The notes under the pieces: model-generated | Databases searched by the model: none | Seen by the model: the letters and a program-made list of their open reading frames with translations, nothing else | What the model was told of the DNA's origin: nothing | In this document: positions 1 through 11,010 of the stretch, piece by piece | Layout of the letters: each line of letters opens with the position of its first letter | How positions within the stretch are numbered: position 1 is the first letter of the stretch | Position numbers and translations under genes: made by a program | Assembly: GCA_914767715.1 (NCBI GenBank) | Contig: OU612066.1 | Span: 7,571,001-7,635,000, forward strand | Source: Membranipora membranacea | Taxonomy: Eukaryota; Bryozoa; Gymnolaemata; Cheilostomatida; Membraniporidae | Reading direction: 5' to 3' | Length of the DNA stretch: 64,000 nucleotides

Positions 1-662
1 GTCACCTGCCCCAACTGCTTAACTTTTTTGTCAGCTACGACCCTTGGAGGATTGTGATTTGTCGTTATCTTAGTTTCATCCATGTTATGTATGTTTCCTG
101 GTTCTATCTTGTACGTTTTTAGAGCATCACCAAGGTTATTGAAGAAGGTTTTCACGTTGTGCCTATTAAAGCTGGTTGCCCGACCAAGACTTGTCGCCTC
201 TGGTTTTCGAATTGATAAGCTCCCACTCCTCTTCATGAATGATTTCAGCCAGTCCTTTCCAGCTTGAAGCTTTCTCTTCCAGCTCTCAGGCACTTGGATT
301 TCATTCAGTGTAGCATATTCATATGCAAGTTTCCGAACTTCTTGAGGTGTCAGGCCATGACACATTCTGGAGCATGTCATTAAGTACTATTGTAGCTCTT
401 TTTCATCTTCCTATGTGAAAACAATCCGTGGCTGTTTGTATCCACCGTGGTCCTTGTTTTTCCATCTCCTAGACAAAGTCATCTTGTCGACTTTAGCCAC
501 TGCTGCGGCCCGCCTCAGTGTGTAACCCTCTTTCATCAGTGACAAAGCTTTGGCCATTGAACCGGTCTCACCCCGCTTTGTTTTTCTATTATACACTCGC
601 ACCATGATTGTAAAAATGCCATCAGTTTGAAATACCTGCATGATATGTATACCGTTTAGCAA
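1..662 (-). pseudogene. pogo/Tigger-like transposase fragment, cut by window edge
   Basis: Minus-strand reading from 662 gives an N-terminal helix-turn-helix of the psq/pogo type (MAKALSLMKEGYTLRRAA then VDKMTLSRRWKNK). In the same frame a CENP-B/Tc5-type second DNA-binding region follows (LTPQEVRKLAYEYA, GKDWLKSFMKR, SIRKPEATSLGRA). The sequence NIHNMDET near 90 looks like the first catalytic Asp block of a DDE transposase. Two in-frame TAG codons (411-413 and 387-389) interrupt the frame between the two domains, so this copy is decayed. The catalytic domain continues past base 1. Domain order and motifs are seen directly; the pogo/Tigger (Tc1/mariner) assignment rests on family knowledge. 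Host genes domesticated from pogo elements exist, but the nonsense codons argue against one here. Confidence 0.8.
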
Positions 663-714
663 GCAAATCTACATTGTTTACTTAAATTTATCCATCAAAC
701 TATCAAATTGGCAA

Positions 715-773
715 TGGGGCAAGTTGAGACACTGTCTCAATGTGCCACACTCATTTTGTCTCAACTTGCCCCA
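715..773. repeat. Perfect 16-bp inverted repeat, transposon-end-like
   Basis: TGGGGCAAGTTGAGAC at 715-730 is exactly inverted at 758-773. The same core (CAACTTGCCCCA) recurs at 1105-1116, followed by a diverged GTCTCAACTAGCCCC. The repeats lie just 5' of the transposase fragment, so they are probably terminal or subterminal repeats of that element. The exact element end is not resolved. Confidence 0.7.
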
Positions 774-1102
774 GCTCATCTTTGGAGACAAACAGAAAAC
801 TTTAAGACAAACTGTTAGGAATGGAAGAATCACATTTGGCATGCATTCACTTAACATATTGACTCATGTTTTGGTACCATAGTTGTCTAACCTGGAAGTT
901 TTGCTAGGTATAACATACATTACAGCATATACATTGTAAAAACTTAATTTGGGTATGCAAAAACACAAAAGTTCACTTACCATTCAACATGTGCCTTTCA
1001 GCTGCAAAACAAATAAATGTCTGCTAGTTGACCTATAAAAGAGTTCTTTTGTGTGTGAGGTAGAAAGTTCTGCATGGAAAACCCTTGGAAATATTTCAAA
1101 GT

Positions 1103-1140
1103 ATCAACTTGCCCCACGTCTCAACTAGCCCCCCCCCCCC
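1103..1140. repeat. Putative transposon end and poly-C tract
   Basis: CAACTTGCCCCA and CTCAACTAGCCCC sit next to each other and run into a tract of about a dozen C residues. They match the inverted repeat at 715-773, and this is a plausible 5' end of the minus-strand pogo-like element. The poly-C run resembles similar tracts at about 33,942, 42,800, 37,400 (as G) and 49,790 (as G). Confidence 0.45.
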
Positions 1141-2170
1141 CTTCCTCTACTCACTTATGGGGTTATAAAACCAAATGAACAGTAGAGAACAATACATTTA
1201 CAAAGTGTAGGGCAAATAATATTTTATTTCTTGATTAGCGGCCTGCTGTTTAATGTGCAGATAAAATCTTCAAAAAAAATTTCATAAATATACTACTGCA
1301 CAACTAGATTATATTTAGATGTAAAATTTGTCAGGGTCAGAGGTTAATACTTGTAAGAAGTATTCATACAATATTATCTTCAACAGTAATATCGAGTGTA
1401 TTATCCACACCAAAGAGTAGTAAAAACTGAATTTTTTTAATGATCAAAATCATAATCTTTACAACTGTTTTATTCGTGGTAGACAATCTTCCATCAGTGC
1501 CAAAACTAGAACAGCAAGATACCATGATTGTTGCATACCAACTAGTATTCCAATTTTAAATGAGCCACCATTAGTCACTTAATCTTGCTCCATCCTAGAT
1601 GAAAGCAACCAATCAAAAATCTTGTCTTATCTTAGATGCAAATAAAAATCATGAATGATAATAGATAGCCTGCCAAAAGGATATGAAACAGGATATGGAA
1701 ATATTGCATCAATAAAGTTATAAATGAAGGTAATAGCAAAGTGTTGAATAAATAGTTTGAATGCAATCAAAAAACATAGCGCAACCAAAATACAAATTAT
1801 AAAATATATATTGCTGTTCAAAAACAAATAAACATGCTGTTTCTTTTTACTTTCATTTATGGTGCTGCAAATTAAAAAAAAGTAGGATGGGCTGGTAAAT
1901 TCAATGTATGCAATTTAATTGTTGTCATAATTTTTTCTAATAATGTAAAGGCATACAGATTTTGAGAGTGTAATAATCTTGGCGCAGCAGTTACACAATC
2001 ACAACATACTATATGCTCATCCTTATCTAAATAACTAACCCCCTACAATCAATCTTAACTGATTCTTCAACATTAAAAAAAAGGTGCTTTGATGATATTT
2101 CTCATTGCAAAATAGAAAAGCTTCATGAGTTACTTTTGTATAATAAAACAGAATTTGCAAAAGTTCAAAA

Positions 2171-2234
2171 TATTATTATAATTAATTTTGTTTTTATTAT
2201 TATAAAAATAAAAACAAAATTAATTATAATAATA
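2171..2234. repeat. AT-rich perfect palindrome, 28-bp arms
   Basis: The 28 bases at 2171-2198 are exactly the reverse complement of 2207-2234, with an 8-base spacer. The arms contain TAATTAATTTTG and its complement. Such a hairpin may be a cruciform-prone site or a fold-back remnant of a MITE. There is no sign that it is transcribed. Confidence 0.85.
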
Positions 2235-2327
2235 ATAACATTAATATTTGCTGTATGTAAATTTTGGTGCATGGAAAGGAAGAGTTGTTACAGTGATGGC
2301 TAGGCTTCCAAGTCATACAGGAGGGTT

Positions 2328-2420
2328 CTTTTGACTGCATGCACAATTTTTGGTATTGGAAGAGACCCAAACCCCAACCTGCAGGTCAAGTGGCAGACAT
2401 GCTTCCCACTGAGCCAAACT
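2328..2420 (-). repeat. tRNA-derived SINE-like fragment
   Basis: The minus strand contains a good Pol III A-box (TTTGGCTCAGTGGGAAGC). About 30 bases later comes a degenerate B-box-like GGTTTGGGTCTC. The spacing and order are those of a tRNA head, but the arms do not fold into a normal tRNA. The best reading is a decayed tRNA-derived SINE. Confidence 0.4.
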
Positions 2421-4384
2421 GACTACACATATTTGATATTTTTTACTCATCACTTATTCGCATTGGATTACATTCTTAGATCTCTGAGGGTCCTTGGTCA
2501 ATCACTTTTGGTTTGCTACTTAGTTTGTAAACTTTTTGATATTTTACTCTAAGAAATTATACTTCTTAAACTACTTCATCGTTAATAAATCAATCGCTGT
2601 AGAGAAAATTATCCGAATGTTCACATGAGATACTTGTTGATCAAAGGAGGTAACTGTACATTTTTTGTGACCTTTGAACTCACATGAAACAAGAAACAGT
2701 AGCTGTAGTTTCTAAGATACAGGTCGGATAGGTGAACGAAGATTGTCTACTGAAGGTGCGTTCGTGCTGCCAATTTTACCCTTTGATTTTCCACTTCCAC
2801 TGAACCCTACCATCGGGTCATCACACTGAAGATGCATGATTACACAAATTTAAGTAATGGCTACAAAGATTTTACATTTTCAGTTTTACATTTTCCCTTT
2901 GACAATAAGTTGTCTCTCATTCTAATATCGATTGATGATTAATAATCCAGGGAATTTATCCCCTATTGCTCGTATCAATAATATAACTTAGTGAGGAATC
3001 TGCTCATTTTATGTCATGGAATTTGGCGTACATTCTATTTCTAAAATACACCATACCTGATTAAAGCATGAATGGGAAGTGTGGAAACTTGACGGTGATG
3101 TTGAATATATGAATATATTCAAATGCTTGACACATATCTTAGAAAGAACGGATAAAACGAAAATATGCCCGGCTCATCTTATCTTATGACCCTAACTTGA
3201 AAACAGGGTTAAGGTGAACCATATTCCATAACTTTAGGAAAGTCCCCTCATCCCAAATACTGCTGAATATATCTGTGTGCACTCGACCTTAGTAGAGTAA
3301 TGTTGTATAAACAATCGAAATGATATCTGGTCAAGACCAGTGCTTTTGCCCATGGGTTTTGATTTTAATATAGATTATGTAATTCGACTGTTCTCAATTT
3401 AGGATTATTGTTTCAAACCTCTGTTGTGGTGGTTTTGTACAGTTCTAGAAATATCAGAAATCAAATAAACATCAGTTGATAGTTTTGCAGCAATATAAGT
3501 AAACTACTAAAAATATCAGCAACATTGTCAGGGTTAGGCTTTAGTTGTGTTTGTGATATTTAGTACATTCCACATTAGTTTTGGTGTGACGGCTTTTGGA
3601 ATTTTCAACCAATTTTGACATACTCTCTTTCCTTTTTCATTTTTTCATGTTTTGGTTTATAATCTCAGAATTGAGATTTTCATGGTATTTTAGTCTCCTA
3701 TTATTACGTTTTACATGATGTTTTAGGTAAAACTCATCTTGAATTGGAAATAATGTTGGATACATGGATAAAATGACAAGGAGATCCCCCAATATTATGG
3801 TCAATACAGACAAATCAACTCAATGCTTCCACGTAAATCAATCAAAGTTGAACTGAACCAAAACAGGGAGACTAATCTCTAAGTCAAAAATTTGATGAAG
3901 GGAACCTCTTTTGTTATTTAATAAAAAAGCTCTCTAGTGAATTTTCATCATTACTATGAACCGTTTAGTTTTGTTAATACCAGTATTCCAGTCACTCTAA
4001 GAGTTGGAGCTCCATACTGTAACAGCCATCACCTGTCATGTATCAGGTCATAACAGTGACCGTTCTGGCTGTCACTGGAAATGCCATAATAATAAACATT
4101 TCTTATTCACTTCCAGTGGCAGAAATAATGACATATTAATAGACATTTATTACATTAATTATGATCAACTTATGGGCTGTGTCCTGGTGTGTGGTGTTAC
4201 GCTTTGCCGTCTTTGCTATTACCTAGTTTTTGCAATTTAATTGAGATCATATGATATCCTATTTTCACATCCTTTTGGTAATACAATATAAGAGATAGTT
4301 TTTACTCAGTTTAGTGTGTGTTGTTTGAGAGAGCAATAGAGATGCTGGTGTGCAATTAAAAGTCTCGTCAATTCGCCCTAGTAA

Positions 4385-4535
4385 CTGCTCAGTGTGCGGC
4401 ATAGTGGTTTAGTGGTTCACAATACTCTGTGGGAGGATAATAGTTTGTACATTTATTGTTGGTATAAGATTTCCAACCCAAGTAGAAGGTTGTGATTACT
4501 TCCGTGGTCATGGCTCAGTTGGTAAGAACACTTAG
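4385..4535 (+). repeat. Two tRNA-like A-box sequences, weak SINE candidate
   Basis: ATAGTGGTTTAGTGGTTCAC (about 4399) and ATGGCTCAGTTGGTAAGA (about 4509) both match Pol III A-boxes. Neither is followed by a clear B-box at tRNA spacing. The region could be a truncated SINE pair. Confidence 0.25.
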
Positions 4536-5303
4536 TGATTGGGGCAAAAACACTAAAAAGTAGTTAAATCTCGATTAAGCTTGTTGATGGATTTGGTGTA
4601 CTCTGGCCTGACTGTTACTTTCAACAGCCCAAAAGTCTGTCACAGTTCTGTTGGTCACTTTTGAGACTCGGATTATTTATAATCTGTTGCCTTTTTACCT
4701 GTAAAAATGAGTTGATCATCAGCCCATTGCCTACGTATTGAAAAAGTGAGATAAAAAATAAAATCAACGTGCAATTTTGTGTAATAGTACAGGCTTTGTA
4801 CATGGTTGTAATTATTATTTCACCATCTCAGATTAAGATTAACCAATGAGCTCACACATCCTGCTCACATAATGATTCTTTTCAAGATCAGATGTCATCC
4901 CAAGCCACGCCCTCTTTATAATTATATTACAATATTTGTTGATTTTTTGTACTGGCAAAAAGGCATACTTTGGAAAACACGTTGTTCTAAACGAATTTAA
5001 AACCTGTTAAAATAATGTGTACAAAAGAGATGTAGACTAGAGAACGTGGCACCAGCTGACCATAGATAAGGTCAAGTATTCCGGCATCTTAGATATAAAA
5101 CTGTAAAACTACTGACTGTATAGTAAATAGAGACATTCTATTTGCCGTGGCGTGTTGGTAGGGGTGATCCCAATATGTGTAAATAGCATCATACTTCACT
5201 TGATTCTGAACAATGCTTATAAATAATGTAAATAATGTGAAGAAAAGAGAAACAGATTGTATAAGAAGATATATGCAGCATTAAATTTTTTTATTGAAAA
5301 CGA

Positions 5304-8300
5304 TTAAGATTTGAAGACTGTTTTTACATCGTCTTTAATAGTGTACATCTCGTAGACGCTCTCTGCGTCATCATCATAACATCCCATCTCAGAGTTGACC
5401 TCCTGACCCCGCTGTCTCTCTGTAGATTGGAGGTTATGATGAGAGTTTGAGATCGTCTCGCCAGGATTAGAATAATTTATTGTCTCTGAGTTTTCTGGCT
5501 GTACGTCACTGGTTGAGTTACCCTAGTTCTCGTACACATGGTCATTAGTAGTTTGACTTTGATTCCCTGATCCCTCTGGCTGCTGTGTTTTTTGTAGCTC
5601 TATTCCTTTCTTCCTTTCTTCCTCATTTCCTCTACGATCATTTCATACAGATCTAGAGATGGAGGCGCTGATATCTGAAGATCACAGTGACTACAATCAT
5701 CTGTGGGAGGATTTGAGTTCTCTTGTATAATATTATTTTGATAATAACTCAATGTTTCGTTTTGATTGATGATGCTGTAATCTAGGTAGGGATCTGTGGT
5801 TCCTATAGATTCGTATCCGATATCAGTGTCCAGTTCACTACATCGATTGCTCTCGATGTCTAAAGGTAGGGAAAATAGTGATAGTAAAACGCTATCTGGT
5901 GTAGCACTATGTTCATAAACAATCTATGATAATCTTCTAGGCCTTCTTTGTATGGAACACCTACCGGGCCTCAGTATTAGTCATTATCTGGTAATGTGTC
6001 AAATGTTACGTATTAGCTGCATAATAAAACACATATTGGCTGATTACAGAACAGATGTATATCATACTAAACCACTAAGCTCACTGACAATAGGATTAGT
6101 GAACCACAAGACGACATCTGACCGGTACTCCAGTCTCAAGTACACTGGTGTATAAAACAGTTGATATTTCATATCAGATATCATTAATATTAAATCTCAA
6201 CATGGACCTAGCAACACAAACTCTTTTTGCTCTCTTCATTGTAACTTTGTTGCGTCCTGCCGAAACAGGAGAGGCAGAACAAATACGAAACTACTGTCCT
6301 GATGGAACTCGTCCATGTAAGTAGTGATCAATGAAAAACAGAGATAACATGTGGATCTAAGTTATCGGATCAGTTTTTGTGCCTATTTCCAATTGATTAT
6401 TAAGAAGTTAAAATAAAATGTATACCCCTTCTATTGGGCAAGGATCCCACTGAAATTATAGCAAAGGGAACTGAACATTTACTAGCTAATGCCAATTATG
6501 ATACCCAATAATCCTAAATAAACGCTTCGATCACCAGTAGCAAAGTTTTCTTGATCAATAAGATCTAATTTTTCTTGGTATGCTAGCATGTCATACACAT
6601 CTGCAGTCAAATTATCACAACATTTTCATTTTTACAGCAATGTAACCTCTGACGAATTTACCAGAAATATCGCAGATATGGCGTAAATACTTTTGTAACA
6701 AGGCCTGTATGCAGTGTGGATCTGGGGACAGGGTATCAGGCTGCTATGAGAACAACAAATGTTTCTGTGGTCTCTGCCCTGAAGAATTTCTACACAGAAA
6801 ACACATAAAGACCTTTCTCAGATATACCGGCTGTTCATCAGTGGACCGATGTCAGAGTCATGTTCAGCGTGAAATGACCAGATCATTTAAAACTTATTTG
6901 TGATGATAATTTGGGATACTCATTACCCAGTTTTCTATCATTTTAATGATTATAAAATATTGATCCTGTAATATATAGTATAAATTGATTTATGGTGAAT
7001 AATAAATAATACAGAAACCAAGTTTCATCCATTAAAGTGCTCTGTTTAAAGTTTTATCTTGTCACATCAAACCTCAAATAGAGCTTGTGTTACATTGTCA
7101 ATTAACAGAGAAAAAAGTAACTTACCAACAACTACACTGTTAGGAAGTTCTGGTAATGGACGAGATCTATTAATATTTTTCAACTTCTTGCTCAAGATTC
7201 TGAAATAAGGATTGTAAAAGAACACATCTTCTGATGAAAAAGCATCCGGGCGCGTATAAAACAGACCAATTATACACGAATCGGAAGGGTCAATGGAGTT
7301 TAGTGTGCAACAAATAATGGGAACCTTTTCGGCCGACAAACTCTCTACTGATGAGTAACACATTGCTTGTATGACAAATTAATACCGAATAAGTACTTAG
7401 TGGGGCTATAACAAAAAAGGCCATGCTAGAATTGGATAAAAAAAACGATCGCAACATAGTATCTGCAATTTGACATCAAAGATAGAATGCAGAACAGCTT
7501 TGTCCGTGAGCTAACATGTAACAGATGCTCATCCTGACCAACAAGATAGGAGACTGTTGAAGTCGATGACTTACCTTTTGTACAGTTTATAAATAAACAT
7601 CATTCCAATCGCAGTGAACAGTAGTACACTCAATATGATGCTCAGTATCTCCAGCAGACTGTGCGTCTTCTGTCTGGGAGAATCTGATGAAATAACAGGC
7701 GATTCAATATTATTATACTATCACACAACACGCTGGTATGTTGTTACTCTGTCTCAAAAATTAAATTTGTTACATCAAAAAGAAGCATCAAATATCAAAA
7801 TATTATAATAACAGTTACCAGACCCACTGGTAAGACTTTTCTAAATAGACTATATAACACTTTAAATCGATTTAAAGCGTTCTGATTGGCTGCTTCTTTT
7901 TGTAAACAATGACCTTCATCAGAATCCTACTAGGGACTGCCAGTTTAACATGCCCTGAGTTTGTTGAGTGAAAGCTCATTATGCTGTTTCAGATACAACA
8001 TTCACTAATTTCTGTCAATCTGAATAATGTGAATATCTCTGCAACGTTCACCTTTCACCGCCATGTCCTGATTGGGTGATGAATATATCTGCAATACGTT
8101 ATACTAAAGTATGCAGTTTTGCAGCTAGCATTCAAAACAATACAAAATGAGTAATTTTAATAAATAATTCGAATGAGAGACAACCGGTATGTTTTATTAC
8201 CTGTTTTCTGATTTGGTGTTGAGAGACCAGGCTGTGATCCTGTACAATCTATCTCAGAGGACCACTGATTATTGTGGCAGCTGTAAGTTGTCTCCTGTGT

Positions 8301-10657
8301 GTTTGGTGACTTGTCTTCACAAGTGACTTCGTAATAAGAGGAATTTTCTTGAGTCTGGCGTATTGACGCAATTATTAACTGTCAAATGAGAAATAGTACG
8401 AAGCATTGTTTTATGACTGTAATGATTGCATTGAATGAGATATGTATCTCTATTGATGGTCAATCATAAGTAAAAACAGTAGAAGTGTTACTACTGGTGA
8501 AGTTATCGAAACTGTCCTCTACATGAAAATAACCCCAAGACACTTTACCTCATCTATTTGAGATCATTCTGATAGGGTCAGATCACCTCTCTGGTGTGCA
8601 CCATAATGTACAAGCTGCCATTAGGATGACCTCAGGTGTACCAGGTGATTGTGAAGATAACTCATCTATATTATGATTGAGTATAAAAAGTCTACCTTTT
8701 GTAAAGCACCGCAAACACCACTTGTCACAATATGGATGGGGCAGTTTATATAGGCCTGTTGCTATTGTAGAGTGTCCCCAGGACAATAGGGGAAAGTTTA
8801 TTGGAGCTGTTTTCGTGCGGGGGGATGGTTTACAATAGAACACCGGTTGTACCTTATTATTTGAAATCTTAAGACACTGAACCTTCAACTCTCCTCCAGC
8901 CGTACTCGCCTGTTCAGCAAAGACTAAGTTTTCGATCATCAATAATTACCTGTCGAGATGTAAGAATGCAGGATACTCACTTGTATAACTCAAGCGAAGA
9001 GAGTATCCTTGATTTTGTTGCTGACTTTGTTCATATCTGAATGTCAAAGTAGAGTTACTAGAAATGATTCTGTGATTGTCTCTCAACAATTCAAGAGTGA
9101 AAGAATCTTTGTTTGAGTTGGCTCGGAATATCCTACAGTCTCAGTTTGCCCCATGCTGTATATAATAAAATAATCCCTGCCAGATGAATCCATATCCACA
9201 TAGTCAATATGGAGATTAATGGTTGATGTTATCAATAGGTTGTGCAGCTGAAGCGAGGCAATCTTTTCCTCCACTCTTAGGCTATTTGTGTTATTAGATG
9301 TTGCATTGTGTTGCATGTTGCTGGACGACTCGGCAATAATATATCCTTGCGGATACATTCTTGCATCAATAAATGATATCTGGTCGGACAGGTCAAACGA
9401 AGGGAAAACCAAAATAGAAAGTGGATACAATGTGAATATGATGTGAATATGATATGAGTGTGATATGAATATGATGTGCATACAAAATGAATACAATGTG
9501 AATATGATGTGAATATGATGTGGATATGATGTTAAAATGAGAGCCTACTGATATATACTTTTCACTTCATAACAGCTTTATGTATCTTGAAAATTGAATC
9601 GATCTGAGGCCTTTAGACAATCGATAAATATTTATTGAAGGGTCCATATTTCAGTTCTGATATGCACTTTTTCATATTTATCTGTCCAGCAAAGTTCTTA
9701 ACCCACTTATCTACCCTTACCTTGGAATTCAATGTGAAATGCAGACTCAGCTTCCTCTCCGATTTGAAAGGAGATGGTAGTGTGTGTTGATAGGTGTATC
9801 TTCTATTCCTCGCAAGGTCCCGACTCCCGATAATCTCTCATCATTTACAAATAAACCCTTTACACACGGGCCTTGAGTTTTGTCTTGTGGTTTGAAGTTC
9901 ATAACTATAACACAGCTGCCATTCACTGGTATGAATTCGATTTCACATATCCGGATATTACTGTGATTGTTATATATAGGACTATATATCAGCCCTTGTG
10001 TCACAGTGTTACGGTCTGTTATCACCGTCTCTTCATTCGGCCGGCAGAATTGGGCCTGATAACATTTTGAATGCCCGGCTCCTACAATCATATAAATTAC
10101 AATATTCAATAATATAGAGGAGATTTGTTTGTTTGTTAGGGTATACAAGAGTGAGAGTAGCCACAGTAATAACAGGTAGTTGGTAATAATAAAAAAATTA
10201 ATAATACCAAAGCTGGAAGATCCAGGTGTCTTAGGACATGAAAATGAAGAAACATTAGAGGGGAAAAGGATCATCTCATGCTGCATGACATACAAACTTG
10301 CCAATCGGTGAATAGATTATCAGGAAACTTATGATCTGATACCACGCTCAGAGTTTATTGAGACAACTAGCTGGAGCGGCAGCAAATGTGACAGGGTTTA
10401 TGAAACCAAATCACGGGAGCTTAGAACATTGAACTGGAGTACCAAGGCAAGAGATTGGTAAAAGTTGTTATGAAGAGAAGAATATTCCAGAGAAACTTAA
10501 TATCCCTAGCCAACTTTTTGACTTCAAATATTAAATTAAATTCAATGTATGTCATAACAACTTACCTTGAACGGCAACAGGATGAGAACTGAGATGTATC
10601 ATCAGAACTGCTACCATCCAGGTGACTTCCTGCTTAGAATCTGACATCAGAGAGTAC
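5304..10657 (-). CDS. CUB-like single-pass receptor with tyrosine-rich tail (frame breaks)
   Basis: Splice-built model. Exon 1 (10657-10566, ATG at 10647) encodes a signal peptide (WMVAVLMIHLSSHPVAVQ). Exon 2 is 10081-9721 and contains a Cys-bearing region (CYQAQFCRPNEET). Exon 3 is 9379-8981. It is CUB-like, with LHIDYVDMDSSGRDYFIIY, then FTLELLRDN, SSNSTLTFRYEQSQQ and GYSLRLSYT. Exon 4 (about 8378-8201) has a sushi-like end (TCEDKSP, YSCHNNQWSSEIDC). Exon 5 (7683-7575) holds a membrane helix (LLEILSIILSVLLFTAIGMM). Exon 6 is 7199-7126 and contains RPLPELP. Exon 7 (from 5859) is the tail, with phosphotyrosine-type motifs GYESI, PYLDYSI, LYEMI, VYEN and VYEMYTI. Intron phases match at exons 1-2 and across exons 4-7. 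Breaks: frame changes inside exon 2 (about 9800) and exon 3 (about 9130), a frame change after LYEMIVEE, and TAG codons at 5600-5602 and 5523-5525. The junction between exons 3 and 4 is unresolved. The likely role is a cell-surface receptor signalling through SH2 proteins. It may be a pseudogene or carry sequencing indels. Confidence 0.6.
6202..6903 (+). CDS. Small secreted cysteine-rich protein, nested antisense in receptor intron
   Basis: Exon 1 (6202-6316) starts with ATG. It encodes a signal peptide (MDLATQTLFALFIVTLLRP) and then NYCPDGTRP, ending at a strong GTAAGT donor. A second open segment ending at stop 6901-6903 encodes a dense Cys pattern: FCNKACMQCGSG, VSGCYENNKCFCGLCPEEF, TGCSSVDRCQS. 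A polyadenylation signal lies at 7001. The exon-2 acceptor is uncertain. The best acceptor (TTTTTACAG, about 6638) leads to a stop in the frame predicted from exon 1, so an indel, an unseen acceptor or pseudogenisation is possible. The gene lies on the opposite strand inside the last intron of the CUB-like receptor gene. No family is recognised. The cysteine spacing suggests a compact disulphide-bonded extracellular peptide. Confidence 0.5.
7001..7006 (+). promoter_or_regulatory. Polyadenylation signal AATAAA
   Basis: AATAAA lies about 100 bp after the stop codon of the small cysteine-rich gene, on the same strand and at a normal distance for a 3' end. This supports a plus-strand transcript here. 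Confidence 0.45.
8563..8800. repeat. Dispersed repeat, copy 1
   Basis: The stretch starting ATTCTGATAGGGTCAGATCA matches 34035-34250 (ATTCTAAATGGGTCAGATCA) in many blocks. Examples are TTATGATTGAGT, GTACCAGG/GTACCATGG and GCAAACACCA. Both copies carry independent changes. The family is not recognised. Minus-strand ORF 8583-8942 lies across this repeat, so I do not count it as an exon. Confidence 0.5.
9425..9540. repeat. Imperfect 12-bp tandem repeat (GAATATGATGTG)
   Basis: Roughly nine diverged copies of a 12-base unit GAATATGATGTG lie in the intron just upstream of the CUB-like exon. Copies differ by point changes, which indicates an older array. Confidence 0.6.
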
Positions 10658-10910
10658 CTGATAATGTAACAAAGATACATTTTAAATCTGAAATCATGGA
10701 TAAGTTTCAGATATAATATAAATAAATTGTCAAGTCAGGCCGTGGGACCAAAAATCAAATGTAACAGCGTAGACATTAAATATAAGAACTGTAAGGCGAT
10801 TGAATGTTGCACCATGTGTACACAATAATGAGCTTACAAATAATTTTAGCCAAATAAAACATTATGTGAACATTTTGTTGATTGAAAAAAATTTAGCTCA
10901 AAGAGATAAT

Positions 10911-11010
10911 ACTTACCAGTATGACATCATGATCACCGCCAACACGAGTGAAACCGACGAGAATTTAATAAAACGTTCTCTGCAGATTGAGTTCCTGCTG
11001 CTTGGACCTG
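10911..11010 (-). other. Probable 5' untranslated exon of the CUB-like receptor gene
   Basis: On the minus strand a strong donor (CATACTG then GTAAGTATT, exon ending at 10917) lies upstream of the acceptor ATTATCAG that opens the signal-peptide exon at 10657. No reading frame crosses it. A non-coding first exon fits, with the promoter to its right. The upstream border cannot be seen. Confidence 0.4.

Larger units (their letters stand above)
1141..5303. other. Gene-poor stretch, no supported coding exon
   Basis: Both strands are AT-rich with only short, unrelated open frames. Apart from the palindrome at 2171-2234 and tRNA-like patches at about 2330-2420 and 4385-4535, I see no domain, no paired splice sites and no terminal repeats. 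It probably contains old transposon debris and 3' flanking DNA of the receptor gene to its right. Confidence 0.5.

Noticed and set aside
1-662. Reassigned TAG codon
   Set aside because: TAG ends other well-supported genes here (SLC23 at 39692, three-exon gene at 15523), so the stops in the transposase are ordinary decay.
8583-8942. Minus-strand ORF of 119 codons within the receptor gene
   Set aside because: Overlaps a dispersed repeat and does not fit the intron phases of the neighbouring exons.
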